This document shows positions 24,075-32,573 of a stretch of DNA of 64,000 nt, one piece after another; within the stretch, counting starts at the first letter, position 1; the number at the start of each line of letters is the position of its first letter. The DNA is from JBEVJC01 sp040510375 (GTDB lineage Bacteria > Bacteroidota > Bacteroidia > Chitinophagales > Chitinophagaceae). The DNA lies in assembly GCA_040510375.1 (NCBI GenBank), contig JBEVJC010000015.1, forward strand, positions 1 through 64,000, written 5' to 3'. A program made the translations under genes and the position numbers. Under the pieces are notes generated by a model, which ran no database searches, had not been told where the DNA came from, and saw only the letters and a list, made by a program, of their open reading frames with translations.

Positions 24075-25166
24075 CTATATATGAAGGGAAAATAATTCGA
24101 CCGAACCTTCCTTGCCTTTCAGGTCTACCTGTCCCAGGCTCTGTGCCTGGAAACCTTCCAGGTTAATCCTGTCTACAAAATCCTTTGACATTATAAACCG
24201 GTGTTTCAGTTCACTGGTTGCGCTCCGGATCCTTGCCGCCGTATTCATGGCATCTCCGCTCATGGCAAGGTCTTTTTTAATAACCCCGATCTCCCCAACC
24301 ATTACTTTGCCTGCATGGATCCCCACCCTGAATTCCGGAAGGATATTATAATTCTGACGGAAATGCGGATTTTCTTGTTGTAATAATTTACGGGCCGCGA
24401 TGAGCGCCCGGATACAGGCCTTTCCGTTATGCCCGTCCTTCCCGATTTTCCAGGATACCACCACCTCATCGCCCACATACTGGTAGATCCTGCCATTATA
24501 TTCCAGGACTGCGGTTGAAATGGAGTTTATAAAATCCCGGATGAACAGGAAATATTTCTTATGGCCCAGTTGTTCAGCAATTGGTGTTGAATCCTTCAGG
24601 TCGATGAACATAATAATCCGCTCTTCTTCCCTTGGCTGGATATATTTTCCAAAAAATATTTCCAGGAATACCCCGGGTGAATATTTTTCATTGATCTCCA
24701 GAAGCAATTGAGTGGGTGTAATGACAAGCACCCAGAACAACAGGTTATCAAATAACCAGGGTGTGTTAAATGTATAATACAAAACCCGGTCAAGACTGTC
24801 CTGCGCGCCAAGTCCGTAATAAAATATACAAAGAACGAACAATACCAATACGTTCATGATTGCCACGCCCACACAAAGTATCGCACCTTTGATGAGATTA
24901 CCTGTGAATAAAGACCAGCCTCCGAACCAGCGTTTGAAACGCAGCAGTACAATATATATAAACATCGCACTAAGCAACCACACCATTAAAAACCTGCTGA
25001 TGGCAAGTGTCCAGGTGATATCCTGAAACGGATAGTCTTCCACCCTCCGGTTCAATGAAAGGATCAGCACGCGGAACAGGTCGACAATGGCCCATGCCAC
25101 CGAAATGAGGGCAACCCACCTTCGCTGGTACCTTCTGAAAACGGGTAGGTGAATGTCAATTGCCAT
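24075..25166 (-). CDS. Membrane-anchored class III nucleotidyl cyclase (possible pyrimidine cyclase)
   Basis: 363 residues. Four hydrophobic helices (about 17-37, 52-76, 90-116, 138-155) precede a class III catalytic domain (about 183-363). The metal Asp residues are Asp189 (FIDLKDST) and Asp233 (YVGDEVVVSW); transition-state residues Asn308 and Arg312 are in GDAMNTAAR. The positions that select purines in adenylyl cyclases, normally Lys and Asp/Thr, are Gln229 and Ala301. The gene starts 7 bases after an HD-PycTM gene, the effector type of Pycsar defence systems, so a cyclic pyrimidine product is plausible, though known Pycsar cyclases are mostly soluble. It is the last gene of the four-gene operon. 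Product identity is inference. Confidence 0.85.
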   Translation of the reverse strand: MAIDIHLPVFRRYQRRWVALISVAWAIVDLFRVLILSLNRRVEDYPFQDITWTLAISRFLMVWLLSAMFIYIVLLRFKRWFGGWSLFTGNLIKGAILCVGVAIMNVLVLFVLCIFYYGLGAQDSLDRVLYYTFNTPWLFDNLLFWVLVITPTQLLLEINEKYSPGVFLEIFFGKYIQPREEERIIMFIDLKDSTPIAEQLGHKKYFLFIRDFINSISTAVLEYNGRIYQYVGDEVVVSWKIGKDGHNGKACIRALIAARKLLQQENPHFRQNYNILPEFRVGIHAGKVMVGEIGVIKKDLAMSGDAMNTAARIRSATSELKHRFIMSKDFVDRINLEGFQAQSLGQVDLKGKEGSVELFSLHI

Positions 25167-25173
25167 AGTTCAG

Positions 25174-26421
25174 TTATAGGGGTGAAGAGGCGTCGCTGTT
25201 GATAACCGTATTGGTCTGCGGATCGTGCAGCATGATCGCAAGGATAAATGCAATTACCGATACAATTATCCCAACCATGAAAAGATTATAGGCCTTTCTC
25301 AGCAACTTGTATTTCCTTCCAAGCACCACACCTAGTGAATGGATATCGGTAACAAGATTGCCATATAAATATTCGGGATCCTGCATCAGCGTACTCATTG
25401 CCCATTTGTATTCATCAAGGGATGTTTTAAAAAAATTACCGAAAAACAGCAGGTTTGTTTTTTTATGCATTACATCATTCCGGCTGAAATTACCAACCGT
25501 AACCTGTGGCCGGGTGGCAAGGATGGCGAGTATGATGGTAGCCACCGAAAAGAAAAGAAAAATAAAGGTGGGGATAGCAAGGTGGCGGTCCACTTCAATC
25601 TTCCTGATCAGTACGGTAAGGATAACGGAGATGATAATGGCATTTACACTGATTAGGATATTCGCCTTCCCATCCGCCATGGAACTCAACTCCAGGTGAT
25701 TCTCTGATGTTAATCGCAGCATGGTCTGGATCCCTTTGTTGACCAGCCCTTTTTGTGTGCTTTCCTTTGCATTTTTGTCGACAGGCTGGAACTGTATACC
25801 TACGGGTCCGCGTTTTGCAATTGCCTTCTCCACCTTTGCCCGGTATTTAACCAGGTTTTTTTCCTTTCGTGTACTAAGCTGTTCCTGGCAATAACTGGTA
25901 TAGAACTGGTGCATCTCGAGCAACTGCAGGGTTTGCAGGTCAAAGTCTTTTAACATGGAAACAAGTCCCCGCCGTTCATATTCTTTCCTGATCAGTTTAT
26001 TCGTTTCCTTAAACCTGGTTGTACCGAGGTTATAAGTATCAGCATCCTTAATAATTTCCTGCAAAAGGTTCTGCGGTTTCTCATCAAGTTTAGTTGCCCT
26101 TATACATGCACCTACTGCCTCTGTAAAATCGGATTCAACTGAATTTACTGCCATGAATTCCTTCATGATTTCCACACTTTTTTCTTCATGGCCCAGGGGC
26201 TCCATATACAGGTGACCCGTATCGTGCAACCATGCAGCGATCAGCAGTATTGCCTTCTCATTTTCCGGAAGCCGGTAATGTTCCGCAATCTCCATACAGT
26301 GGCTCACCACAGATTGTGTGTGATCAATATTATGGTATAACAGACTGGAAGTATCTGAGGCCTTGAAAAGGTTTGTCACGTGTTCCTCAGCGTTCGTTGT
26401 AAGTTGGAAATACATATTCAT
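25174..26421 (-). CDS. HD domain fused to PycTM (Pycsar effector-type) membrane domain
   Basis: 415 residues. An HD phosphohydrolase domain covers about 15-190, with His34, His66-Asp67 (AAWLHDTGH) and Asp126 (KDADTYN) as the metal set. A PycTM/DUF5706-type domain covers about 230-400, opening with LSSMADGKANILISVNAIIIS and holding three membrane helices (about 256-272, 284-303, 380-398). In Pycsar systems PycTM proteins damage the membrane when a partner cyclase makes cCMP or cUMP on phage infection. HD domains often hydrolyse nucleotides or cyclic nucleotides, so the fusion could both respond to and remove the signal (inference). It lies 9 bases after the phosphoesterase-barrel gene and 7 before the cyclase. 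HD-PycTM proteins are common in Bacteroidota and may also have housekeeping roles. Confidence 0.88.
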   Translation of the reverse strand: MNMYFQLTTNAEEHVTNLFKASDTSSLLYHNIDHTQSVVSHCMEIAEHYRLPENEKAILLIAAWLHDTGHLYMEPLGHEEKSVEIMKEFMAVNSVESDFTEAVGACIRATKLDEKPQNLLQEIIKDADTYNLGTTRFKETNKLIRKEYERRGLVSMLKDFDLQTLQLLEMHQFYTSYCQEQLSTRKEKNLVKYRAKVEKAIAKRGPVGIQFQPVDKNAKESTQKGLVNKGIQTMLRLTSENHLELSSMADGKANILISVNAIIISVILTVLIRKIEVDRHLAIPTFIFLFFSVATIILAILATRPQVTVGNFSRNDVMHKKTNLLFFGNFFKTSLDEYKWAMSTLMQDPEYLYGNLVTDIHSLGVVLGRKYKLLRKAYNLFMVGIIVSVIAFILAIMLHDPQTNTVINSDASSPL

Positions 26422-26430
26422 ATAACAACA

Positions 26431-29400
26431 TTAAAATGTAACATTCAGCTTGGTACCGATTGAGACGTTGAAAAGCAACTCATCCGATTTTGCCACACCA
26501 GCACTAACAAAAACCATATTGAAGGGGATATAATAAAGTCCGCCCCCGTATGCTGGGTGCCAGGCTTTCGACTTTTCCGGAGGGAACCAAACCCTTCCTA
26601 TATCTCCAAATGTCAACAATCCCACCTGCCCCGGAAGCACCGAACTCTTTACGTCAAACATTTTAAACCGGAACTCCAGGCTACCGTATGCCATGGTCTG
26701 GCCGGAATACCTGTTGCGCCTGAAGCCTCGCAGGTCGCGGTTTGCGCCGAAACTCATTGCCTGGAAATATTCGAAAGAGTTCTCAAAAATATGCCCGGCG
26801 CCCATCCTGAGTACCGTTACCAACCGCGCGGGTTCACTCAGGCTTGCGTATACCACAAGGTCACTTTCCAGTTTATTAACGGCCCGCGTATTTTTGTTAT
26901 GAATCGCGTGCAGGGAAGTAAACTGCGTTCTCCAGGAGATACCCCTGGTTGGGAATAAATCGTTGTTGATATTATTCAGGTCAAATATAATTTTACCGCC
27001 GGTGTATGTCTTTGTAGTAAACACCGATGCCGAATCAAGTCCAAGCACGGCCGGATCTGCCAGCACATATTTTGTATTATCCGAAAACTTACTCCAGTAA
27101 TGGAAAAAAGAGGGGCCTACACTTACACTGAAAATCCTGGCCACCCTGTTCCTGATCAGCACATCAACATCAAGGAAATTGTAACGCACCCGGAAGTCAT
27201 CACCATTAAGCCCTTTGGGGATTTTTGTCTTGTTTCCGAATCCGAAAAAGAAGTTCAGTCCGGGGTGGCTATATCTTGAATTGACCACTACGTCATTTTT
27301 TCCCAGCACCTTGATGAATTCACCATTATACTTTAAGGTATGCGCCCTTTGACCCAGCGCGAATAATCCTGCAAACTTGTGATCAGTAGCAAAGGGTTCT
27401 TTCCTGAATCCATGGGTACGGATACTGAAACCCGTTCCCACAAACACCCCGTCCACGCCATTGTATCCAAGGGCCACATTAGGGTAACTGAATACCGAGT
27501 AACGGAAACTATAAAGTTCATAGCTGTTTACGCCATCATCAGCAGATAGTTTGTTATGGGTCCGCGATCCTTTTATAACACCACTTTTCTCGTTGGTATT
27601 ATCGTAGAGGTAGGTCCGGATGGAACTATTGACCACAAAGCTATCCTCGCCCCGGCCGCCAATGATCCTTACTTTCATCTTGCCCTTAACATCATCTTCT
27701 ATCCTGAACATATCTTCGCCACCGAAACCGTAGAGGCGAAGCTCTTTTGTAATTGCCGGATCAAACGCACGATGGTACATCAGGAAGCTGGTATCACTGT
27801 TATCTTTATATGCATATACCTCCAGCTTTGGCCTTCCATCATCATCGGCCGACAACCGGAAGAATTCATTTTTGTTGCTGCCCAGTACCTGTACGGTCTG
27901 TGAAATGAACTCGTAATATTTCTTTGATTCTTTCGCCAGAGTATTTTTCCGGTTGATAAGTTTTTCAGTTATTCCCGGGCCACTGATTGCATAAATCTCT
28001 TTGGGGAATTTTTTAACTGCCTTCACCAGTACGGAATCATTTACCCGTTCAACGAAAGAATTGGTGATACTATCCCAGGTATGCCAGTCCAGCTGGTTCA
28101 TAAAATACCTGTCAAAGTCTTTTGCAGTTGAATTCCATTCCTCGATATCATCAAATTCTTTATTAAATCCTTTCAGGATATCAAAGCGACGTGCAGCAGC
28201 CTTGATGAGTAAACCATTTGACCAGGAGAATGCCTGGTCGCGGTCGCGTGGCACAGGCACAAAAAATTTACCCTGTCCGCTATCGGTGGGGATCCATCTC
28301 CATTGTCCAAAGTGCCGGTCCCAGTCACCTACAAGCATATCAAGCAAACGGGCGGCAAGTACGGCCGACTGATCAACAGTCTGGTCATTGTCCTCCCTCA
28401 TTTTATTGAAGAATTTTTCACTGCTCTTGCTATCCTTATCCTTCGCCAGTTCTTTCCGTTCAAGCAGGCAGATTTTTGATGAAAAGAACGGCCGGTAATA
28501 ACCAAGGGCCGGATCATCGGGTACATAAAAAAATTCAGGTCGCGGTGTCAATACCCCCGCAGCATCTGCGATATCGGGCACGGCAAGTGGTGCATAGGGA
28601 TGTGAAGCTGAAATGATATCCTGTACGATCGACTGCGCAAAACTGCCGCGGAGTCCGGCAGGAAGCGTCAGCTCAGGATCCTTGTCAATCGTCCTCAACG
28701 CCCATTCAACCCCATTTTTATCTTCCAGTTGCAGGCTCTTGGTTTGTTTGCCACCACCTACTCCTATGATTTTAAAACCTCCCTTTTCTTTCCTGATGTT
28801 GAATACTTTGAAGTCAACCGGCGTTGACCATACTTCCCGGTAATTGGTCCCGTTCATCAGTTTCCGGAAACCCTTTGCCGGCGGGTATTGCAGGCTGGCA
28901 GGTGCAACCGCCCTGTCCTTATAGGTAAACAATGCCTCGGTGGTGTCTTCCTTTTCCAGCTTTGGAAGTTTGCTGAACTCCATGATCTCTGCGCTGAAAG
29001 CAGGCTTTACCGAATCCTGGTCCGAATCGAGTTCATAAAATGTAGCCTTCGCCCGTTTATTGGTGGAAATCTCCATCATTGCAAACCCAAGATTCCTGGC
29101 AGTGTACCAGGTATCTGGTCCATCCGATACACGGGTGGTCTTGCAGCCACTTCCTGTTATCAGCTGGGCAATGCTGTCATTCTGGATCCATTGCAGGTTA
29201 TGTTCATGACCATGGACCCGGATAACATGGGGATGGGTTTTTAATACTTCATTGAACTGATAGATCATGTCCTGGTAACGTGGGTGGGGCAGATCCTGCG
29301 GTGTTCCAAACACGCTCCTGGAAATGGGATAGATGGAACCAAGAACAGGAAGCGGGATATACAGGTTTTCGCGCAGGTCGGTAAAGGGAAAAAGGTGTTG

Positions 29401-30069
29401 TTTCCAGGTGAAATAACCACCGTGGATACCATTACTCCTGAATGGGTGATGACAGGCAAAGATCACCAGTTTATTCATGTTTTTGTTGAGCAGGTCACCC
29501 AGTTCAGCCAGTACCTGCTCGGTTGTTTTCTGATCGCAGTCCGACTCCACTCCCGGTCGTTCAAATTCATGCAGCCACCATTGGCTGTCGAAAACAATCA
29601 ACACTACATCGTCGCTGATTTTTACTTCCACCGGACCGGGGCAACCGTCCTGTGGAAAAAACCGCACGTTCTTCTGTCCCGAATAATCAACGTACAGTTG
29701 CTGTCGTTTGATTGCCTCTTCACCGCCCGGGCCTGCCCGGTTCCAGTCATGGTTGCCAGGAATCATCAGCACATTTGCGTCCGTACCGCGGGCGATGACA
29801 ATCTGTGAATCCAGCGCAGCCTTGGCTTGCTGGTAATCCCGGTGATAGATATTTGGCAGTCCCACTTCATAAAGATTGTCACCCAGATACAGGATTGTGG
29901 TCTTTTTGTCGAGTGGCAGTTGTTTACGGATTGCATCTATCACGGGCGACTTGCCGTTCACCAGGGCGCCGGCATCCCCAACAAGTATTATGCGCGACTG
30001 GATAGTATCGGTCTGCCCATTCAACTGGCAATAAAACAGTATAGCAATGCAGAGAGATGTTAACCTCAT
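26431..30069 (-). CDS. Metallophosphoesterase fused to outer-membrane beta-barrel
   Basis: 1212 residues from ATG 30069, which begins a signal peptide; ATG 30096 would overlap the previous gene. The N-terminal calcineurin-like phosphoesterase (about 25-340) has LVGDAG, YLGDNLYEVG, PGNHDWNRAGPGG, ACHHPFRSNGIHGG and VHGHEHNL. The middle (about 440-800) contains VGDWDRHFGQWRW and VPRDRDQAFSW, which recall DRH-type motifs of secreted Fam20/CotH-like kinases; that assignment is weak. The C-terminal about 350 residues are a BamA/TamA-like surface-antigen barrel (IIFDLNNINNDLFPTRGISW, closing in a terminal Phe). It follows the lipoprotein gene by 10 bases and precedes HD-PycTM by 9. Substrate unknown. 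Confidence 0.85.
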   Translation of the reverse strand: MRLTSLCIAILFYCQLNGQTDTIQSRIILVGDAGALVNGKSPVIDAIRKQLPLDKKTTILYLGDNLYEVGLPNIYHRDYQQAKAALDSQIVIARGTDANVLMIPGNHDWNRAGPGGEEAIKRQQLYVDYSGQKNVRFFPQDGCPGPVEVKISDDVVLIVFDSQWWLHEFERPGVESDCDQKTTEQVLAELGDLLNKNMNKLVIFACHHPFRSNGIHGGYFTWKQHLFPFTDLRENLYIPLPVLGSIYPISRSVFGTPQDLPHPRYQDMIYQFNEVLKTHPHVIRVHGHEHNLQWIQNDSIAQLITGSGCKTTRVSDGPDTWYTARNLGFAMMEISTNKRAKATFYELDSDQDSVKPAFSAEIMEFSKLPKLEKEDTTEALFTYKDRAVAPASLQYPPAKGFRKLMNGTNYREVWSTPVDFKVFNIRKEKGGFKIIGVGGGKQTKSLQLEDKNGVEWALRTIDKDPELTLPAGLRGSFAQSIVQDIISASHPYAPLAVPDIADAAGVLTPRPEFFYVPDDPALGYYRPFFSSKICLLERKELAKDKDSKSSEKFFNKMREDNDQTVDQSAVLAARLLDMLVGDWDRHFGQWRWIPTDSGQGKFFVPVPRDRDQAFSWSNGLLIKAAARRFDILKGFNKEFDDIEEWNSTAKDFDRYFMNQLDWHTWDSITNSFVERVNDSVLVKAVKKFPKEIYAISGPGITEKLINRKNTLAKESKKYYEFISQTVQVLGSNKNEFFRLSADDDGRPKLEVYAYKDNSDTSFLMYHRAFDPAITKELRLYGFGGEDMFRIEDDVKGKMKVRIIGGRGEDSFVVNSSIRTYLYDNTNEKSGVIKGSRTHNKLSADDGVNSYELYSFRYSVFSYPNVALGYNGVDGVFVGTGFSIRTHGFRKEPFATDHKFAGLFALGQRAHTLKYNGEFIKVLGKNDVVVNSRYSHPGLNFFFGFGNKTKIPKGLNGDDFRVRYNFLDVDVLIRNRVARIFSVSVGPSFFHYWSKFSDNTKYVLADPAVLGLDSASVFTTKTYTGGKIIFDLNNINNDLFPTRGISWRTQFTSLHAIHNKNTRAVNKLESDLVVYASLSEPARLVTVLRMGAGHIFENSFEYFQAMSFGANRDLRGFRRNRYSGQTMAYGSLEFRFKMFDVKSSVLPGQVGLLTFGDIGRVWFPPEKSKAWHPAYGGGLYYIPFNMVFVSAGVAKSDELLFNVSIGTKLNVTF

Positions 30070-30079
30070 GGTGTGTCTG

Positions 30080-30910
30080 TCATTTTTTGAAATCATAAAT
30101 CAGTATGTTGGCGGTTCCCACATCTGCCGCTTCATTGGTAATAATCATTTTGCCGGTATTGGTGAAACAGAGGCCCTCCGGTTGTTTGAATATCCCTGAA
30201 TCAAGGGGGTAAAACCCTTTTATCTTTCCATTCCTGTCGGTAATCAGCAGGATCTCATTGATCGCTGAAATGATATAAATATCCCCTGTAATCGGATGCT
30301 GGTTTGCAGCGGAGGGCTTGAAACGAAAAATCTCGGTCTTCATCCGGACCGCAAGCTCGTCGATATTTATGCTGAACGACCTGTCAGAAAATTCATTGGT
30401 GACCGGGTCAAACGTAAAAGTGCTAAGCTTCTTTTTTTTATCAATATCACAGTCTTTACAGACCATGACCAGTTTTTTTGAGGTAGAATCATAATACAAC
30501 GACTCAAACTCATTTTTTTCACCGTAAGGAAAGAGATGGTCTTTACGGATAGCCGAACCCGATTCCACAAACTTAACAGAAGCGATACTGCCTCCGCTCT
30601 CCAACACATAAAAGACACTGTCGATCAGCACCACTTCTTCGTAATCCCCGGGATCGGCGAACTTCCATTTGTTTACTGCTGTCTGCGGACCCGGTGTTAT
30701 TTTATAAATAAGCCCCAGTTCATCAGTGATTGCAAACAAACTGGTGTCTGTCGGATAAAATGTAACTCCCGAAATCTCATCCAGCTCAAGCGGAAGTTTA
30801 ATGACCACTGGTGCAGCGAGGTTATAACCCGGTGGATTGGCCAGGTTTTCTTTCTTCGCCGCGCAGGAACCCAAAACAAGGACCAAAAAGACAAGAGGGA
30901 AAATTCGCAT
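30080..30910 (-). CDS. SdiA-regulated-type lipoprotein, beta-propeller-like
   Basis: 276 residues from ATG 30910, which opens a lipoprotein signal with the lipobox LVLGSC; the open frame reaches 31036 but that part is not protein-like. The mature part is repetitive beta structure like SdiA-regulated proteins: ELDEISGVTFYPTDTSLFAITDELGLIYKI, DYEEVVLIDSVFYVLESGG, FKQPEGLCFTNTGKMIITNEA. The family is extracytoplasmic with unknown function, possibly calcium-binding. It heads the operon leading to the phosphoesterase-barrel, HD-PycTM and cyclase genes, so its promoter probably drives all four. Confidence 0.8.
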   Translation of the reverse strand: MRIFPLVFLVLVLGSCAAKKENLANPPGYNLAAPVVIKLPLELDEISGVTFYPTDTSLFAITDELGLIYKITPGPQTAVNKWKFADPGDYEEVVLIDSVFYVLESGGSIASVKFVESGSAIRKDHLFPYGEKNEFESLYYDSTSKKLVMVCKDCDIDKKKKLSTFTFDPVTNEFSDRSFSINIDELAVRMKTEIFRFKPSAANQHPITGDIYIISAINEILLITDRNGKIKGFYPLDSGIFKQPEGLCFTNTGKMIITNEAADVGTANILIYDFKK

Positions 30911-31165
30911 AATTAGAAAGGCTGTTTCCGGACCGGGTTTCACGCCCTGCCCATTGCGTTTATGCAAATCTTTTGCCGTGAACCCGTAATGGGCGCAATG
31001 TGGCCCAATGGCTGCCAACAAGGCTTCATTCCTCATATAATAAATGAAAGAATAGTAAATTTACCTGAAAGTTATTTGTTTAGAAGGCAGTGCCGGATAT
31101 AAATGGGTATGTTTTTCCGCAGGTTGGAAATGAAATCCTGTCCCCGCTGCTTTAAAACCATCTAT

Positions 31166-31591
31166 ATGAAACCATGTCTCCTGATTCTTGCCCTCTTTTG
31201 CCTCCCGGCTGTTTCCCCGGCCCAGAAAAAAGATGAGGCGGTGATACGCGATATCCTTGCTACCCAGACTGCCGCATGGAACCGTGGTTCCCTTGAAAAA
31301 TTCATGGAAGGCTACTGGAAAAATGATTCCCTGATGTTCATCGGCAAATCAGGTGTTACCTATGGCTGGCAAAATACGCTGGACAATTACCGGAAGGGAT
31401 ATCCGGATACCAGTGCAATGGGACAACTTCATTTTGATATAATCCAGGTGAAACGGCTATCACCCGAATATTACCAGGTAACAGGCAAATGGACCCTGAA
31501 AAGAACTATTGGTGATCTAACAGGTCATTTCACCTTAATCTTCCACCGGATCGGAGGCACCTGGGTTATCATCTCCGATCATTCAAGTTGA
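31166..31591 (+). CDS. Secreted SnoaL-like (DUF4440 / NTF2-fold) protein
   Basis: 141 residues from ATG 31166, chosen because it opens a signal peptide ending in SPAQ; 31103 is also open. The mature domain is a small NTF2-like fold: AVIRDILATQTAAWNRGSLEKFMEGYW, DSLMFIGKSGVTYGWQNTLDNYRKGYP, GHFTLIFHRIGGTWVIISDHSS. DUF4440 proteins often bind or modify small molecules, and some are ketosteroid-isomerase-like; no catalytic set is obvious. It is divergent from the lipoprotein gene. Confidence 0.82.
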   Translation: MKPCLLILALFCLPAVSPAQKKDEAVIRDILATQTAAWNRGSLEKFMEGYWKNDSLMFIGKSGVTYGWQNTLDNYRKGYPDTSAMGQLHFDIIQVKRLSPEYYQVTGKWTLKRTIGDLTGHFTLIFHRIGGTWVIISDHSS

Positions 31592-31727
31592 GACCGCTCC
31601 AAACGGGCTGTTAAAAGTGGGGACAAATGACCGTCCCGGGTTTTGAAACCAATGGCCGGATCTCCTAAATCAGTTTCCCGGTCCAGGGCATAAACAATAC
31701 AAAGAACAAAAAGGAATCATACTTCCA

Positions 31728-32498
31728 TCAGGGCATCAGTAATTCCTGGAAATCACTGCTGTCACCACGGAACACATTAAAGTCGACCCTTGAAGTTATT
31801 CCATTGACATTCCCTTTATCGCTATGCTGCCAGAACGACCAGCTTCTTCCGATCCTTGGTTTTTCCTGCTGGTAATAATGCGCTACCCATAATGGATATT
31901 TATCAAACTCTTCACCCAGGTTCTGGTTGTAAAAATCAACATTGGTATAGATAATCGGCTTCACCTGGTAATAGGCTTCCACTGTTGCAAGCCAGGCCCT
32001 CACTTCTTTCTGGAGAGTTGCCTTTGATACACCATTTCTTTGTTCCACATCCAGCACAGGTGGGAAGTCGCCCTTCTCCAATGATACGCGGCGGATAAAA
32101 TTCTGAGCCTGCATCTTACCATCTTTTGATGCTATAAAAAAATGATAGGCACCACGAACAAGATCATTCTGCCTGGTCTTTTTCCAGTTGCGCGGGAACT
32201 GCGGATCCATATTCCCGATCCCTTCTGTAGCCTTGATGAATGCAAAACCAAGCCGGATCTGGCTGGCACGCATATCAGATACCTCTTCCCAGGCAATAAT
32301 TTTCTGGTAACGTGAAACATCAATACCGTGGATAGAATATTCATTCGGAATGTTGATGCCGAATTCGGGATAACGGGTGAATTTAGCCTTGCGGTATGCC
32401 AGCCACTTAACAAATAACCAGGTACCCGCAGCAAGAAGAAGCAGGAGGCAAAATGCAAGAAGCCAGCGGGAGAGGTTCGGGTTTCGGCGACGGGCCAT
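31728..32498 (-). CDS. GH25 family lysozyme
   Basis: 256 residues with an N-terminal membrane anchor (about 12-29). The glycoside hydrolase 25 fold is clear: IHGIDVSRYQ (first acidic residue), FAFIKATEGIGNMDPQFPRNW, VRGAYHFF, FPPVLDVEQRNG with the DxE pair, PIIYTNVDFYNQ and SFWQHSDKGNVNGITSRVDFNVF. Expected activity: N-acetylmuramidase on peptidoglycan, acting in the periplasm or outside. Its promoter contains a dyad overlapping the -7 element. Confidence 0.93.
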   Translation of the reverse strand: MARRRNPNLSRWLLAFCLLLLLAAGTWLFVKWLAYRKAKFTRYPEFGINIPNEYSIHGIDVSRYQKIIAWEEVSDMRASQIRLGFAFIKATEGIGNMDPQFPRNWKKTRQNDLVRGAYHFFIASKDGKMQAQNFIRRVSLEKGDFPPVLDVEQRNGVSKATLQKEVRAWLATVEAYYQVKPIIYTNVDFYNQNLGEEFDKYPLWVAHYYQQEKPRIGRSWSFWQHSDKGNVNGITSRVDFNVFRGDSSDFQELLMP

Positions 32499-32504
32499 GA
32501 AGGT

Positions 32505-32535
32505 TTTGCGCTTTAATGGATATAGCGCAAATATA
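32505..32535 (-). promoter_or_regulatory. GH25 promoter: TAnnTTTG element overlapped by a perfect 8-bp dyad
   Basis: On the minus strand TATATTTG (32528-32535) is an exact -7 match 29 bases before the start codon. TTTGCGCT and AGCGCAAA (32505-32512 and 32524-32531) are perfect inverted arms 11 bases apart, one of them sharing the TTTG of the -7 element. The layout suits either an operator or a 5' hairpin close to the ribosome-binding region. Confidence 0.45.
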
Positions 32536-32573
32536 ACCGGTAATCCGGAGTATGGTTAGCATGAAAGGATTTA

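Noticed and set aside
30911..31036. N-terminal extension of the SdiA-regulated-type protein
   Set aside because: It would bury the lipoprotein signal peptide 42 residues inside.
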